Part shown: positions 21,701 to 32,600 of the stretch, piece after piece
How positions within the stretch are numbered: the stretch's first letter is position 1
Layout: each line of letters opens with the position of its first letter
Source: Solanum dulcamara
Lineage: Eukaryota > Streptophyta > Magnoliopsida > Solanales > Solanaceae
DNA length: 64,000 bases
Direction of reading: 5' to 3'
Assembly: GCF_947179165.1 (NCBI RefSeq)
Contig: NC_077244.1
Span: 66,386,144-66,450,143 of the forward strand
The notes under the pieces: model-generated
What the model was told of the DNA's origin: nothing
The model's input: only the letters and a program-made list of their open reading frames with translations
Databases searched by the model: none
Position numbers and translations under genes: made by a program

Positions 21701-24700
21701 CAAATTCAACATCAGATACTCATATTTTCATCTTCAACCAAATAGTGTCTAAATGGGTCAGTTTCTTGTGTTGGTAAATCAATGAATAACACCCTTAGGA
21801 ACGAGCAATGTCTTTGATATCTGTACTGGATAGTGTGGAGTTGAATTGAACATGTTAGCACCATAGTATGCTTATGGCGTGCAATCTCCCTTGGCTGGCT
21901 GAGTCAGTTAAAGGTATTTAGTTGGAAACTTTTCTTGTTTATTCAGGTGGCTGAGAGCGCAAGGGAGGAGGCATGTTCGGAAGATATTGATCCTGCTGTG
22001 AATGAATCTCCCAAATCGATCACAAGTAATGGTGTTAGTTTGGAGGATGTGGGATTGGCTGCTGAAACAGAATCCTTGATGAACGCTGGAGATCATGATG
22101 AGGTGGATCTCCATGATGCTTCAAAGATACCATCCAAATCTGAATCTGATGATTCAAGGGTTGAAAAGTCTACAAAGTCAGAGCCCAAGTCAGAACAACC
22201 CACTAAGAAAAGAGGAAAGAAGACAATCTCTTCAATAAACTCAGCAGAATCTTCTCACCAAGCTCCTGAAGAAAGTGAAAAAGAAGCTGAGAAGCTTCAA
22301 GATCATCAGAATGATCAAAACAAAGATGACCAAAGTTCAGCTGCTGAAGATCCAGCAGTTGAGCAGTCCAACTCGTTGGAGAAGGAACCAGAAACTAATC
22401 AACACTTTGCACCCAAAGAATCTGAGGAGGAAGTTGTGAATATTGCTCCTTTATCCCCAGGTCAGAGCCTTCCTGAAGAGAGTGCACCGAAGAAGGGTGG
22501 TCGGCCAAAGGAGGACAGCTTAAATCAAGAAGACAGTGTGTCTAAGAAGGAATTTGAAGCTGGAAGTGACTTGGAGGTTAAACAGGTGAGGCGCCCTTTG
22601 AAGAAAACTCCTTTAGAGCCTTGTCGTAAGGAGAAAGGTGGATCCACCAGTGATACGGAGGCTAAAAATCAGAAGTCGGGTAAGAAGGTTGATACCAAAA
22701 ATAAGGGTCAGGTTGGTTCATCTGTGAGAAATAAGGAAGATGGCAAAAAGCGTGGACATGGAAAAGCTATTCTGGTAAAAACTTGCTAAATCTTTTAGTT
22801 AATATGATGTTCAATAATTTATCTCCTCTCAGTGTAACTTCATCTTCCTGTTGGACTATCTATATGTCCATGCACATCTTATTAGTAGTCAATTTCACTG
22901 TGCAGGAAAAGTTACCTTCACAAGAGTCTCCTGATCACTCTGTTAAACATGATGAAGATAATGAAGAGGAAATTCCAAGGACTACTGCAAAGAGAAAACG
23001 TTCTTCAAGCAAGGGCAGGGTAAGCATTTAACATTATTGGTTTCATGTATAATGCATATTTTATTCTAGATACTGTTGTGATATGCTATTTCCTGTTCGT
23101 GCAATTTTTACAATTGAGCTTTGTTCGGCTTCACTTCCGAGTTAGACTTACCAAGACCTTCCATGTCTGTCTCATCAGTTATTATTTCTTTGTGCAGGGG
23201 AGTAGGCAAGTTGTGCAGAAGAGAGTGCCTACGCCAGAGTCTCCTGATAACTCTACTAAACATGTAAGTGATGAAGATGAAACTCACACGACAAGTGCAA
23301 AGAAAAAGCCTTCTTCAGGCAAGGACAGGGTATGCATTTCAAATTACTGTCAAGTTTTACCCATTTTATCCTGCGTTTGCTTGGATACTAATGTTCTATT
23401 GTTCTGTGCTATACTGCTTCTATTTTGAAATTGAAAATTGTTTTTAGTTGATCAGTTCTTCCAATTGATTATTATTATAAAAGCCAATAGTGGTTATAGC
23501 AAGTTTGTATCAAATTACCCTATGTTGCAACATGTTCAGTGCTAGTATACATCTGTTATCGCATTTTTTTTAAAATGAAAACAGAACAACTAATTTGAAA
23601 AATTGAAAATAGATTTGTGTGTTTTTAACAGCTGCTTGTTCCATAAACTAACATTGATATTTGGAAACAACTAATGCCAAAAGCAAATGCCACCTTAATC
23701 TTGTTGACTGTGAATGCAAAAGCTTTCTACTCTTTTTCCCTCCTTCCTTTTGACAGGGCATTACTGCCTTATTTCCCATTCTGTCCTCTTCTGTGTTACT
23801 GACATTCTAAGCCATTTTTTTGATTGCTTGTCTACATTTAATGCGCTAAGAAAGCTATCTTGACGAAAGCAAATGCCATTCTGTCCTCTTTTTTTTTCCC
23901 CTCAAAGAAAGCTATCTTGACGAACTGTTTTATTTAGACTAAATGCTCTTAGCTTCTAGAGTAACTCCTGTGTGATTAATCAGGGGTTTGACTGGGAGAG
24001 AAATACCTAATCGCACAGTGCTGTTATACTGCTATTACTTGACAGGTAACAGAGACTCTGCTATGTGATAAGAACCTGGTTGGTAAAAAGATCAAAGTTT
24101 GGTGGCCATTAGATGAAAGGTAAGTGTTCATCTTACTTCTATTATGCTGCGGAACAATTTTTTTCCCTTCCTCATTCCTGACCTGATAGTTTGGAATTAC
24201 TGTCATATTGAGTTCACTGTAACTGAGTAAGTTCTCCAGCTCTGTATTAGTTGGGACAATTTTTATCTGCATTAGTGTATGTTATATCCTAGGAATGATA
24301 TTCCTATGTCTGCTTGAATATGCGTGGTAAGAATAGTTATACATCTTGGAAAATGAGAATGCAAGTTGAGGATACCTCAAGATATGAAGTAGAATTTTTT
24401 GCTAATACTGATGTGTGTCACAGATTTTATGAAGGGATGGCTAGCAATTATGATTCCAAGAAGAAGAAGTTCACAGTGAGTGCAGTTTGTTTCTGCTTCA
24501 TGAAATGGATTTGTTCCCTTTGATGTAACACTCCTATGTTTGATATAAATTTTCTTATTAGGTTGACTATACTGATGGAGAGACAGAAAAACTAGATCTC
24601 TCGAAGGAAATCTGGGAACTTGTTGAAGATGATAATATGTCAGAAGAGGTTAGTTACTGACTATATTTGCATTTATTATGGTTGTGTTTCTTTGATACAT

Positions 24701-26270
24701 TAGTCTGCATTTGTTGACAGGAGCAAGTAGCAAGTGCTGATGCAGCTTCTGAAAGGTAAGCATGGCCATTTATCACCATTTTCTTATTTGGTTTTGAAGC
24801 ATTTATTTTCACCTGAAGATCTCCTTTTCTGAAACCCTTCTGCAGTTTTTCATCTAAGATTGTCCTTCGTGTGTATTTACCACTCTAGCCACTTACTAAT
24901 ATGTCAACTGAAGAAACACCTGGAGATTCTTATTGCTGTTTTGTTGTTCTATTTTTGTGTAGCTTTGATGTTATTAGGGTTTGATATATTTGTCCAGTCT
25001 ATAGCTTCAATTTTTTTTTTGGTGATACATGCAGTGCTAAGCAAAAAAGTTCTTAGGGTCCATTGGGCCTTTAAGCACAAATAAAGTGTAATCTTTAATG
25101 GAAAAGGCACAAAAGGAGAAAAATACACACATACATATTTATATATATATATAGTATAATATATATGTGTGTGTGTGTGTGTGTTTAGTCCAAGTGCTTC
25201 TAGTAGTGAATTGTTTTATTTTGACTTTTGAGTATATATGGTTTGGTTTTGTTGGCCTGCGTTATGATAGCTATTTCTTGATTTCCTTGTTCTGTTTCCT
25301 AATATTCTGCTTGTTAGCAACAACTGTTGGAGAAGTGGCAAGTATGTTGGTATGAGTGGGTAGTGATTTCCTTTATTACACGTAATTCTTCTTTGATGAG
25401 CAAAGTGAGACCAATACTCAATTTGATGTTTGTATTCATTGTGTTATTATGTTTGGAATATAATATTTAACATTCATTCTATCCATTGTGTTTTATGTAA
25501 AGGACAGAAATCTTCTAAATGAAGTACTGAAATTCTACTGAAATTCCATTTCAAAGTATTCTAGCAGTACGACTATTCTTTGTGTAACTTTGACTGTCTT
25601 TTATATGTCAGTCATAAGAAGAAAAAACCTAGAATTGCCGAACCATCACCGAAGCACGAAATGGAGGCTTCAGCTAAAAGGTTGGTATAATCTCCTTAAC
25701 CATGTGTTTGTGACGTATTAACATGACGTTTTGGAAGCTTAATGGTTTTAATGGTGGGGCTCCTTTTGCAGCAAGTCAAAAGATGCTACCGCAAAATCTG
25801 GACAGAAATCCAAGGGTAAACTCAACTTGAAAGATGGCACCTCAAAATCTGCCGGGAAAACTGATGACATAACCAGCAGCAAGTCTGGGGCCCAATCCAA
25901 AAAGACCACTGGCAAATCTGTTGATGCTGAAAAGCCATCTGCCAGGTCGAAAGATGTTAGTACACCCAAATCCAAGTCCAGGCAAGATACTCCATCAACG
26001 ACTGCTGACAAGTCCAAGCAAGAAACCGTTAAAGCTGCCAGCAAGTCCAAAACTAAAACCCCCCAAAGTGGCGGCAAGTCCAGTGCCAATGGTATGGAGA
26101 AGCTAAAATCTAGTTCGTCAAAGGTTAAAGAGAGTGGGAACCAGAAGGAAAAAGCAACTAACTCAGCAAAAAACCCTGATAGCATCACCAAGGAGAAATT
26201 CTCTAGTGCATCGAAGGAACAACAAAATGAGCCAAAGAGCGGAAAGAAGCGTGCGAGGGGAAAAAACTGA
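15798..26270 (+). CDS. PDS5C: PDS5-like sister chromatid cohesion protein (plant PDS5C type, Tudor domain)
   Basis: Sixteen exons were joined by splice sites with phases checked: 15798-15899, 18130-18333, 18407-18588, 19909-20035, 20141-20338, 21218-21268, 21362-21409, 21947-22774, 22906-23019, 23198-23329, 24046-24119, 24424-24475, 24562-24648, 24721-24755, 25612-25680 and 25772-26270. The product is 933 aa. Residues 1-270 match the Pds5 HEAT-like N-terminus (LDELLRLLDQVESSL, VKVAVASCISEITRITAPDA, MATIMTLVLEESEE). Residues ~305-660 are acidic and lysine-rich linker. Residues ~663-733 are a Tudor domain (VGKKIKVWWPLDERFYEG, VDYTDGETEKL). The tail from ~745 is Ser/Lys-rich and basic. PDS5 proteins bind the cohesin ring; short plant PDS5 paralogues support cohesion, DNA repair and genome organisation in the nucleus. 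Length is close to Arabidopsis PDS5C-type proteins. ATG 15798 is chosen because it opens the conserved N-terminus. Exact paralogue letter is less certain than the family. Confidence 0.93.
16215..16420 (-). mobile_element. tRNA-like repeat (SINE-like) in PDS5 intron 1
   Basis: On the minus strand AGTAGCTCAGCGGTCAATGG resembles a tRNA box A region and CAGGTTTGATTCCCTGAG a box B region. The anticodon arm is not convincing and there is no proper acceptor stem, so it is read as a tRNA-derived repeat. A related arrangement occurs at 55418-55705. Confidence 0.45.
16500..16590 (+). mobile_element. RTE-type tail remnant in PDS5 intron 1
   Basis: CACCACTTGTGGGATTACATT and GTTTATGTTGCTGTGTTGTAG match the RTE/SINE tail. 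A C-run precedes it. No coding sequence of the LINE is attached. Confidence 0.55.
21410..21411 (+). other. GC donor of PDS5-like intron 7
   Basis: Exon 7 ends ...GAAGCAGGCCAG and the intron begins GCATGT. Reading on gives an in-frame TAG after seven codons, and no GT donor keeps the frame, so a GC-AG intron (21410-21946) is the best model. The phase is 0 on both sides. Confidence 0.65.
21566..21597 (+). mobile_element. RTE/SINE tail remnant in PDS5 intron 7
   Basis: TGTGGGATTTTACTGGGTATG followed by TTGTTGTTG is the last ~30 bp of the RTE tail. Flanking GAGTAACTTGTTT is present on both sides (21548-21560 and 21597-21609), which looks like its target duplication. Confidence 0.6.
25125..25182. 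repeat. Microsatellite (TA)n-(TG)n in PDS5 intron 14
   Basis: ACACATACATATTTATATATATATATAG is followed by (TG)n to about 25181. Confidence 0.85.
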
Positions 26271-26700
26271 TTGATTGCTGCACATCTTGTAATAGTGGAG
26301 CTCTTCTTGTAGTGCCTACTTTCAATTTTGGACCCATTGTGGCTCATTGAAGAGGCTGTGGTGCCTACTATGCCCTTGTGTGCTATTTGCTGTTTGGCAC
26401 AATCTAGAGGCGCAGCTTGCAGATGCCTGTCATAGCTTCTTGGTTATGGTGGTGCTAGATTTCTGGGTAGTTTTTTTTTTCTTTTTTTTTTTCAATTTAA
26501 AGTATATTGGTAGAGATGTAATTGGTTAGATTTATCATTTTGGTTGCTAGTTGTATTCACTTCTATTATTTTTAGCCCTTTAGCATAGGAAGGAGTTGCC
26601 CTGTTGATGAGGATTTTATGGATGTGAGCTGGATCATATATTACCACTTTTTCTCCCTGCAGCGGGTAATCCAAATCAGGCTTTACTTAAATGATTAAAT
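26271..26700 (+). other. Probable 3' UTR of the PDS5-like gene
   Basis: Sequence after the TGA at 26268-26270 contains T-rich stretches and no frame. A distinct poly(A) site could not be fixed. Confidence 0.4.
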
Positions 26701-26804
26701 GTTGATACATATCTTGTCTGATGGTACAAAGTTTGCTTCCTGAATTATGGAGGTGGCTATGTTATTATTTAAATTAGCCTTCAATCTACTCATATCTGCA
26801 CCTA

Positions 26805-27027
26805 TCCCCGTTTATGTGACGTTTGATTGAATATAGATTTGAGGGTAATGAGGTGTTAAATCTTGTGGGTTAAAACAAGTTTCAAATATTTATGCGGCAA
26901 TAAATTATCTACATGGGAAAGATATGTGAATTTTAATGCTAAATTGTTTCAAAAATATATAAAGGTGCTAACAAAATTTTAGGGGTTTGATAGAAAAGGT
27001 GTCAGCCACTTAAATTGGCGGAGGGAG
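26805..27027. mobile_element. Stowaway-like MITE remnant
   Basis: TA target dinucleotides at 26803-26804 and 27028-27029 flank TCCCCGTTTATGTGACG at the left and GGCGGAGGGAG at the right. The interior recalls other plant Stowaway MITEs (TTATGCGGC, ATAAAGGTGCTAACA). Left end is degraded. Confidence 0.55.
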
Positions 27028-27405
27028 TAATACACAAGTGACTTGCGCAGGAACAAGTGCGAGTCAACATAAATAAACCAACACATCTACTCTTTAGACC
27101 ATCAATTTTCTCTGGGCATAGGACCTCACCTCAACATGATTGGCAAACTCTTTATAATAATATTATTTGTTGCAATATCTTTTGATTATAATAGCATTTA
27201 GGGAACATATAATATAATATAATATGAAAAATATTTGACTGTTATGGAGAGGTAAGCATTAACAAGTCAAATGTAAAACATAGATCAAACATGGACAGAA
27301 AATACAAGCATTTGTGCAAATTACACATTTGGCTGGTCAACCAAAAATAAATATATTTGCTATTAAAATGTATATAAAAATATACACTATTATATATAAA
27401 ATGTA

Positions 27406-27648
27406 CTTCTCCGTTAATTTAATTGTTTGTTTTTACTTGACAAAGAGTTTAAAAAAAGTAAAGAAACTTTTAAATCTTGTGGCCTTACACTAAAAGATAA
27501 GTAGAGTTTACTCAAATATCTTTTAATCTTGTGGTCTTAAATATGTCATGTGAAAAATAGAAATTAAAAAGTTGCTAAAAAGAAAAAAGACATTTTCTTT
27601 AAAACGACGGAAAAAGAAAATAGGATAAATAAATTAAAATAGAAAGAG
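27406..27648. mobile_element. Stowaway-like MITE
   Basis: TA at 27404-27405 and 27649-27650 flank an element whose inner phrases (GACAAAGAGTTTAA, TTAAATCTTGTGG, TTAAAAAGTTGCTAAAAA) match those of the copy at 40652-40903. Ends are worn (CTTCTCCG and AAAGAG). Confidence 0.65.
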
Positions 27649-27663
27649 TATGTTTTATATATA

Positions 27664-28864
27664 CAGTAAAACCTCTATAAATGCATATGCTTGAACCAAA
27701 AAAAAATATTCATTTATTGAGATTATTAGTTTATCGATAAATGCATAAAATATTTATTTATCGATAAATAAATATTTATTATTTTAGAGAGTATTTTGCA
27801 GTATGTGGCATAAGAAAGAAAAAAAAAATTTGAATTAAGAATTTCAAAAGTTAAAATCTCGGAAATTAAAAAGTGTAATCTTTGCATATTTATTATTTAA
27901 ATCTAGGAAAGCTAAACGAGTTTAGTGAAGTTTAATGTTTTTAATTGTATTCATGTATATAGAATATGAAGAGATTTTATATTAATTATAAAAAGAAAAA
28001 GCTAAATGTTTAAAAATCATAATCTAAGTATAATGTCTTCTCATCATTTGAAAGACGTACAAAAATCATCTTTAACCAATAAAATAAGAAACGCAATATG
28101 TGAGCATAAGAAAGAGAATCCAACTATTAGCCAAAAAAATTTGCAAGCATGGGTGAAACAAAAGTTTGATTTGACTATTAGTCAATCAACAATATCGCAC
28201 TCTCTCAAAAGGTCGGCAAAGTATTTGTCAAATGAGATAAAAAATAACGATGTCAAGAGGTATAAACCGGCAAAATACCCTGATTTAGAGAAAGTTTTGT
28301 GTGAGTGATTTCTTCAAATGCAAGAGAAAGTGAACATGTCAGGGGAAATTATCCAAGGAAAAGCAAAAGATCTTTTCCTGAAAATGTATGGTGAAACTAA
28401 TCCAGAATTCAGCTTCTCTTCTGGTTGGTTAGAACGTTTCAAGTCAAGATACGAAATCAAGTCTAAGAAACATTTTGGTGAAAATGGTTCAGTTATCATG
28501 GAGAACATTGAAAATGAATTGCCTAGCATACGGTCAAAACTAGATCAATTTGAATTGAAGGATATTTATAATATGGATGAAACTGGACTATTACCGATTG
28601 GAAGCTGATCATTCACTTGCTACCAAGCAGTTTGAAGGTCGCAAAAAGAAAAAGAGAATTACTCTTGCTCTCTGTTGCAATGGTGATGGATCTGACAAAG
28701 TACCATTGTGGATTATTGGTAAGAACATTAAAGATGATTTTCAACATGTGTTAGGAGCAATGAGGTCAAGGAGAGGGGGATGCTTTTTTGTTAATTGTTC
28801 AACTCGAAGCAAGAGAATAATATTTATGGCCTCCATAATGCATGATAGAGATTCCATGCATTAA
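27664..28864 (+). pseudogene. Truncated pogo-family transposon (Lemi1/Emigrant-like) with broken transposase
   Basis: CAGTAAAACCTCTATAAATG at 27664, preceded by TA, matches the known ends of the Emigrant/Lemi1 plant pogo group. The transposase starts near 28033 (MSSHHLKDVQKSS); it has a CENP-B-type DNA-binding region (HKKENPTISQKNLQAWVKQK, LTISQSTISHSLKR; second half NPEFSFSSGWLERFKSRY) and the start of the DDE domain (IYNMDETGL, then EADHSLATKQ, LCCNGDGSDKVPLWIIGK). A TGG to TGA stop at 28306 and a frameshift at about 28590-28600 break it. After about 28740 similarity fades, so the second and third catalytic acids and the right end are missing. It lies between the two tail-to-tail host genes. 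Confidence 0.82.
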
Positions 28865-28865
28865 T

Positions 28866-29672
28866 TTTAAATACTTTGTCATGAAAATTTTATTTATATG
28901 TAATAGGCTAACGAACTATACACCTTAAAGCTCATTTATTAAAAAAAAAAATCATATATCAAAGAAACAACTATGAGATTTACATATATATATTTCTTAT
29001 CAACTTTATTCACTTGATTAAAGCTTATAACTAGTACTACTATTTTTCAAAATAAATTCATTAATCCTTGACCCAATTAGAAAGTAATATGATTAAATGA
29101 AAAACAGATAAAAGTCTCTGAAGCAACTAGTAAAGTTGATTAAACCCCCCTGGAAACAGATGATTTCGAACTTTAATGCTTGCTAGTCACTTTCTAGTGC
29201 AGCTAAAATTCATATATAATCCACAAAGTAGAAACAGAGAAAGGGTCTGTAAACAACCATGGTGGACATACACAAGACCACAAATGCTTGAGACATTCTA
29301 CTTCCAAAAAATAGCTTTAGAAATGGGTAACTATGATCACTGATAATTGCACGGCCGTTCTTCCCAGGTTTCCAAGAAACCTCTGGGATAAGCAATGATA
29401 CAAGGGGTACAGGACCATTAGCATTTTAAGGACATACAAAATAAGCAATTTACATATCCGAAGTTCATCCACCATAGAAAATAGAAGACCCCCACATTCC
29501 GAATTACACCATGTGATGCAAAATTGTATGTGAGATGCAGGTATCACCAGCATGAGTTGCTCCTCTAACAAAACCAAGGTCTGAGAAGGAAAACTTGCCA
29601 TTGATGATTGTACCAAATTTTGCAAGGGAACTATGATGTAATCTCACGTCAAGAGACTTTAAAGAAAGGGAT
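28866..29672 (-). other. TAF5 3' flank and probable 3' UTR
   Basis: No gene is seen. Minus-strand frames at 29210-29625 read through the TAF5 3' UTR and do not resemble a protein. The UTR probably occupies about 29200-29672; its end could not be fixed. 28866-29200 is AT-rich with an A run. Confidence 0.4.
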
Positions 29673-32600
29673 TCATGCACTTTTCGAGAAAGCTCCAGCG
29701 GCAAATAGAAGATTTCTTCGTGAAAACTGCTCACAAAGTATAACATGCGACTTTTAGAGGATCAAATAATAAAACCACAGAAAGAAGCAAGGATAACAAT
29801 ACTTACACGCAAAGCATAGACGGGAGTAGCTTTGGTAGGCAGGGTCTTCAATGACCGGAGTCTGTTGTTACTTCCAGATTTGCTGTTCCATAGAGAGAGA
29901 GAGAGAGAAAGAGAGATGGTATTAGCAATCTAAGAGAAAATAAATGCCACAGTATGTCTGCTTCAGTAATACTTACTTTTCTTCTTTTAGTGGCGCTTTG
30001 GTGCTTGTGGTTACATCCCATAATTTTACAGTGCAATCAGCAGAGCCAGATGCAAGAAGTGAACCTTCACCACTGAAATAATACAAATAAGCTTGAAATA
30101 TAATCTATCTTCAATGAACTTCATACTTAAGTGCATCTCTGAGCATACACAAACTAAAGGTCAAGTTCATTTCTTTCCCTACCTAAAAGCAAGTGACCAC
30201 ACACAGGAGGAATGACTGACCAAAGGAGTAATACAACGTCCACTTGAGAGATCCCACATCATGACTGTTCCATCTTCATCACCAGATGCCATATATCGAC
30301 CATCAGGAGACATTGCCAATGATAGGATCATACTCCTATGACCAATGAAAATTCTGACACAGTCGCCGCTCCGGACGTCCCACAAGCGTACAGTTTTGTC
30401 ACTTGATCCAGTAGCAATGTAATTGCAATTTGCATGCCATTGCACACACTACACGAGGAATTTAACATGCTCCAAAATTTATGTCAATTGAAAGGAAATT
30501 AGAAGAAATCTAAGCAAGTAATTGAAAATGCTTCCATGCCAACATTGCAGAGCAACTGAACAGTTCTATAACTATTTATTATACTTGGATCATTTTAATG
30601 ATTGCTTGTGAAATTCATTATGCTAGAAACTTTGAATGTTATCATTCAACTAACTGTATTTTTAAATCCAAATTCAAAAAATACCCTGATATGGTTATGG
30701 TAAGTGCATTTTATTAGTGCCCATCTGTCCAGATAAAATATTCAACTATCAATCTTTTTTCTAGTATAACAATGGCGGCGGCCACCAAGGGAGAAGTGGA
30801 AAAGAGCAGGAGCGGACCCAGCATGTATCCAGGGGGTTCATCCGAACCCCCTTCGGCGAAAAATTATACTATTTATACATGGTTAAAATGTTTTTTTATG
30901 TATAAATAGTAAATGTCGAACCCCCTTCGACTAGTTCGTGTGTCTACTTTTTTAGATTTTGAACCCCCATATTAAAAATCCTGGTTCCGCCACTGGAAAA
31001 GAGTTTCAGAGTGATTTAGTAAAGCATGATGACTTGTTTGGAATTAATTAAATACATTAAATATTAGAAATTAATGTGGGATTACATTGGGTATGTTGTT
31101 GTTGTATTAGTAATTTATTTAAAAATCAAAATTAAAATATTACTAATGTCTATTGTCTATGCACCTCTGATGATACCGTATAGAACTCAACTTTTCTTGC
31201 CAAAATTAGTCGCCACAAAATAAGTTTCCCTTCACATACATGGGACATGGGTACAAACTGACCTTCCCCAATTGATCCAAGTTAAAAAAAAGAGATACAC
31301 TTCCCTATGTGCTCAGACTCTCCAAAAATGTGGCCGCAATCGTGTTGGATCCTCCAAAAATTTACTACTTTGAGAGGATCCGACACACAACCATCGGTAT
31401 TTTTGAAGAGTCCAAGCAACATAGCTGTTCGCTGATTTATAAATAATCATAATTATCAAGCTACTCCATGTTCATGGTAACAGTTAACTATTCCATTCCA
31501 TTTTAACTGATTCAAATTAGTGCAGAGATTTTAGAAATAGAGATTGGATGGATTATCATATTGGAGTTAGAGACGCACTAAATTAACAATTCACATGAAG
31601 TGTGGATTGTTGGTGAAAAGATATTAAATTAAAGCCAAAAGAAATAGTTACATTCAAAATAACAGTTGATGAAGTGTGGATTGTTGTTGAGAAGATACAA
31701 ATCAAAGCTAAATGAAACATTTTACTCCATCTGTCTCGTTTTATATGACGTGTTTGACCGGAATGGTCTTTAAGATGTTATTTTAACTTATCAAATGTAT
31801 TAGCAGTAGTTTAAGAAAAGAACTAAATTGATAGTCGAAAGGTTAGTGTACACCTGAAAACATCACAAAAAGTTCAAAAATTAGAATACTTAAATGAACT
31901 TGAATTCTGTAATTTGTTAAAGTATCGGTGGTGGCTAACATTTTGGGGCATCACAAAATGGCAAGGATGTCATATAAATTGCTATGGGAGGGAGTATTAG
32001 TCTGGATATTTGAGCACATGGAAGACTTTGCCATTTTATTTTTTTGAACATGGGGAAAAATGTCACTTTATAACAGTAGCCAAGTGATTATAGAGGACAA
32101 AAATGAAAAGTGGGTCAAGTAACTAAGATTGACTATACCAACCACAGATTGATAAAGATGCCTACATAGATCAGATCAAATAAATAGTTCCCGTGGCGTA
32201 GGGCAAAAATAGATACTCACATCTACATCTGATAAGTGTCCGGCCATTATTCTCAGAGGCTGTATCCTGTCCACAGACCAGATCCTTGCAGTGCGGTCAT
32301 GTGAAGAACTGGCAAAATAATGTCCAGCTGGACTAAACTGCACTCAAGATGTGAAGTGAAAACCAAACATATATTTTCCCATTGTGACAACTCTTATCTA
32401 CAGTTTACCATGAGCAAGCACCAAATTTATCTTCAATGACGAACTAATAACTTGCCATGCCAGTTAGTAGTTCTCATAAGCCCCACGATATAAAAAGGAC
32501 AAGTTAGTTCTGACATATGAAGTAAGACAAATATGTAAATTTGTTTCCTCCTCCGTTTTTTTTTTTTGTGTGTGTGTGTGGTGGGGGGGGGGGGGGTTGA

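Noticed and set aside
25748..26347. 199-codon minus-strand frame
   Set aside because: It is antisense to the Lys/Ser-rich last exon of the PDS5-like gene and arises from its codon bias.
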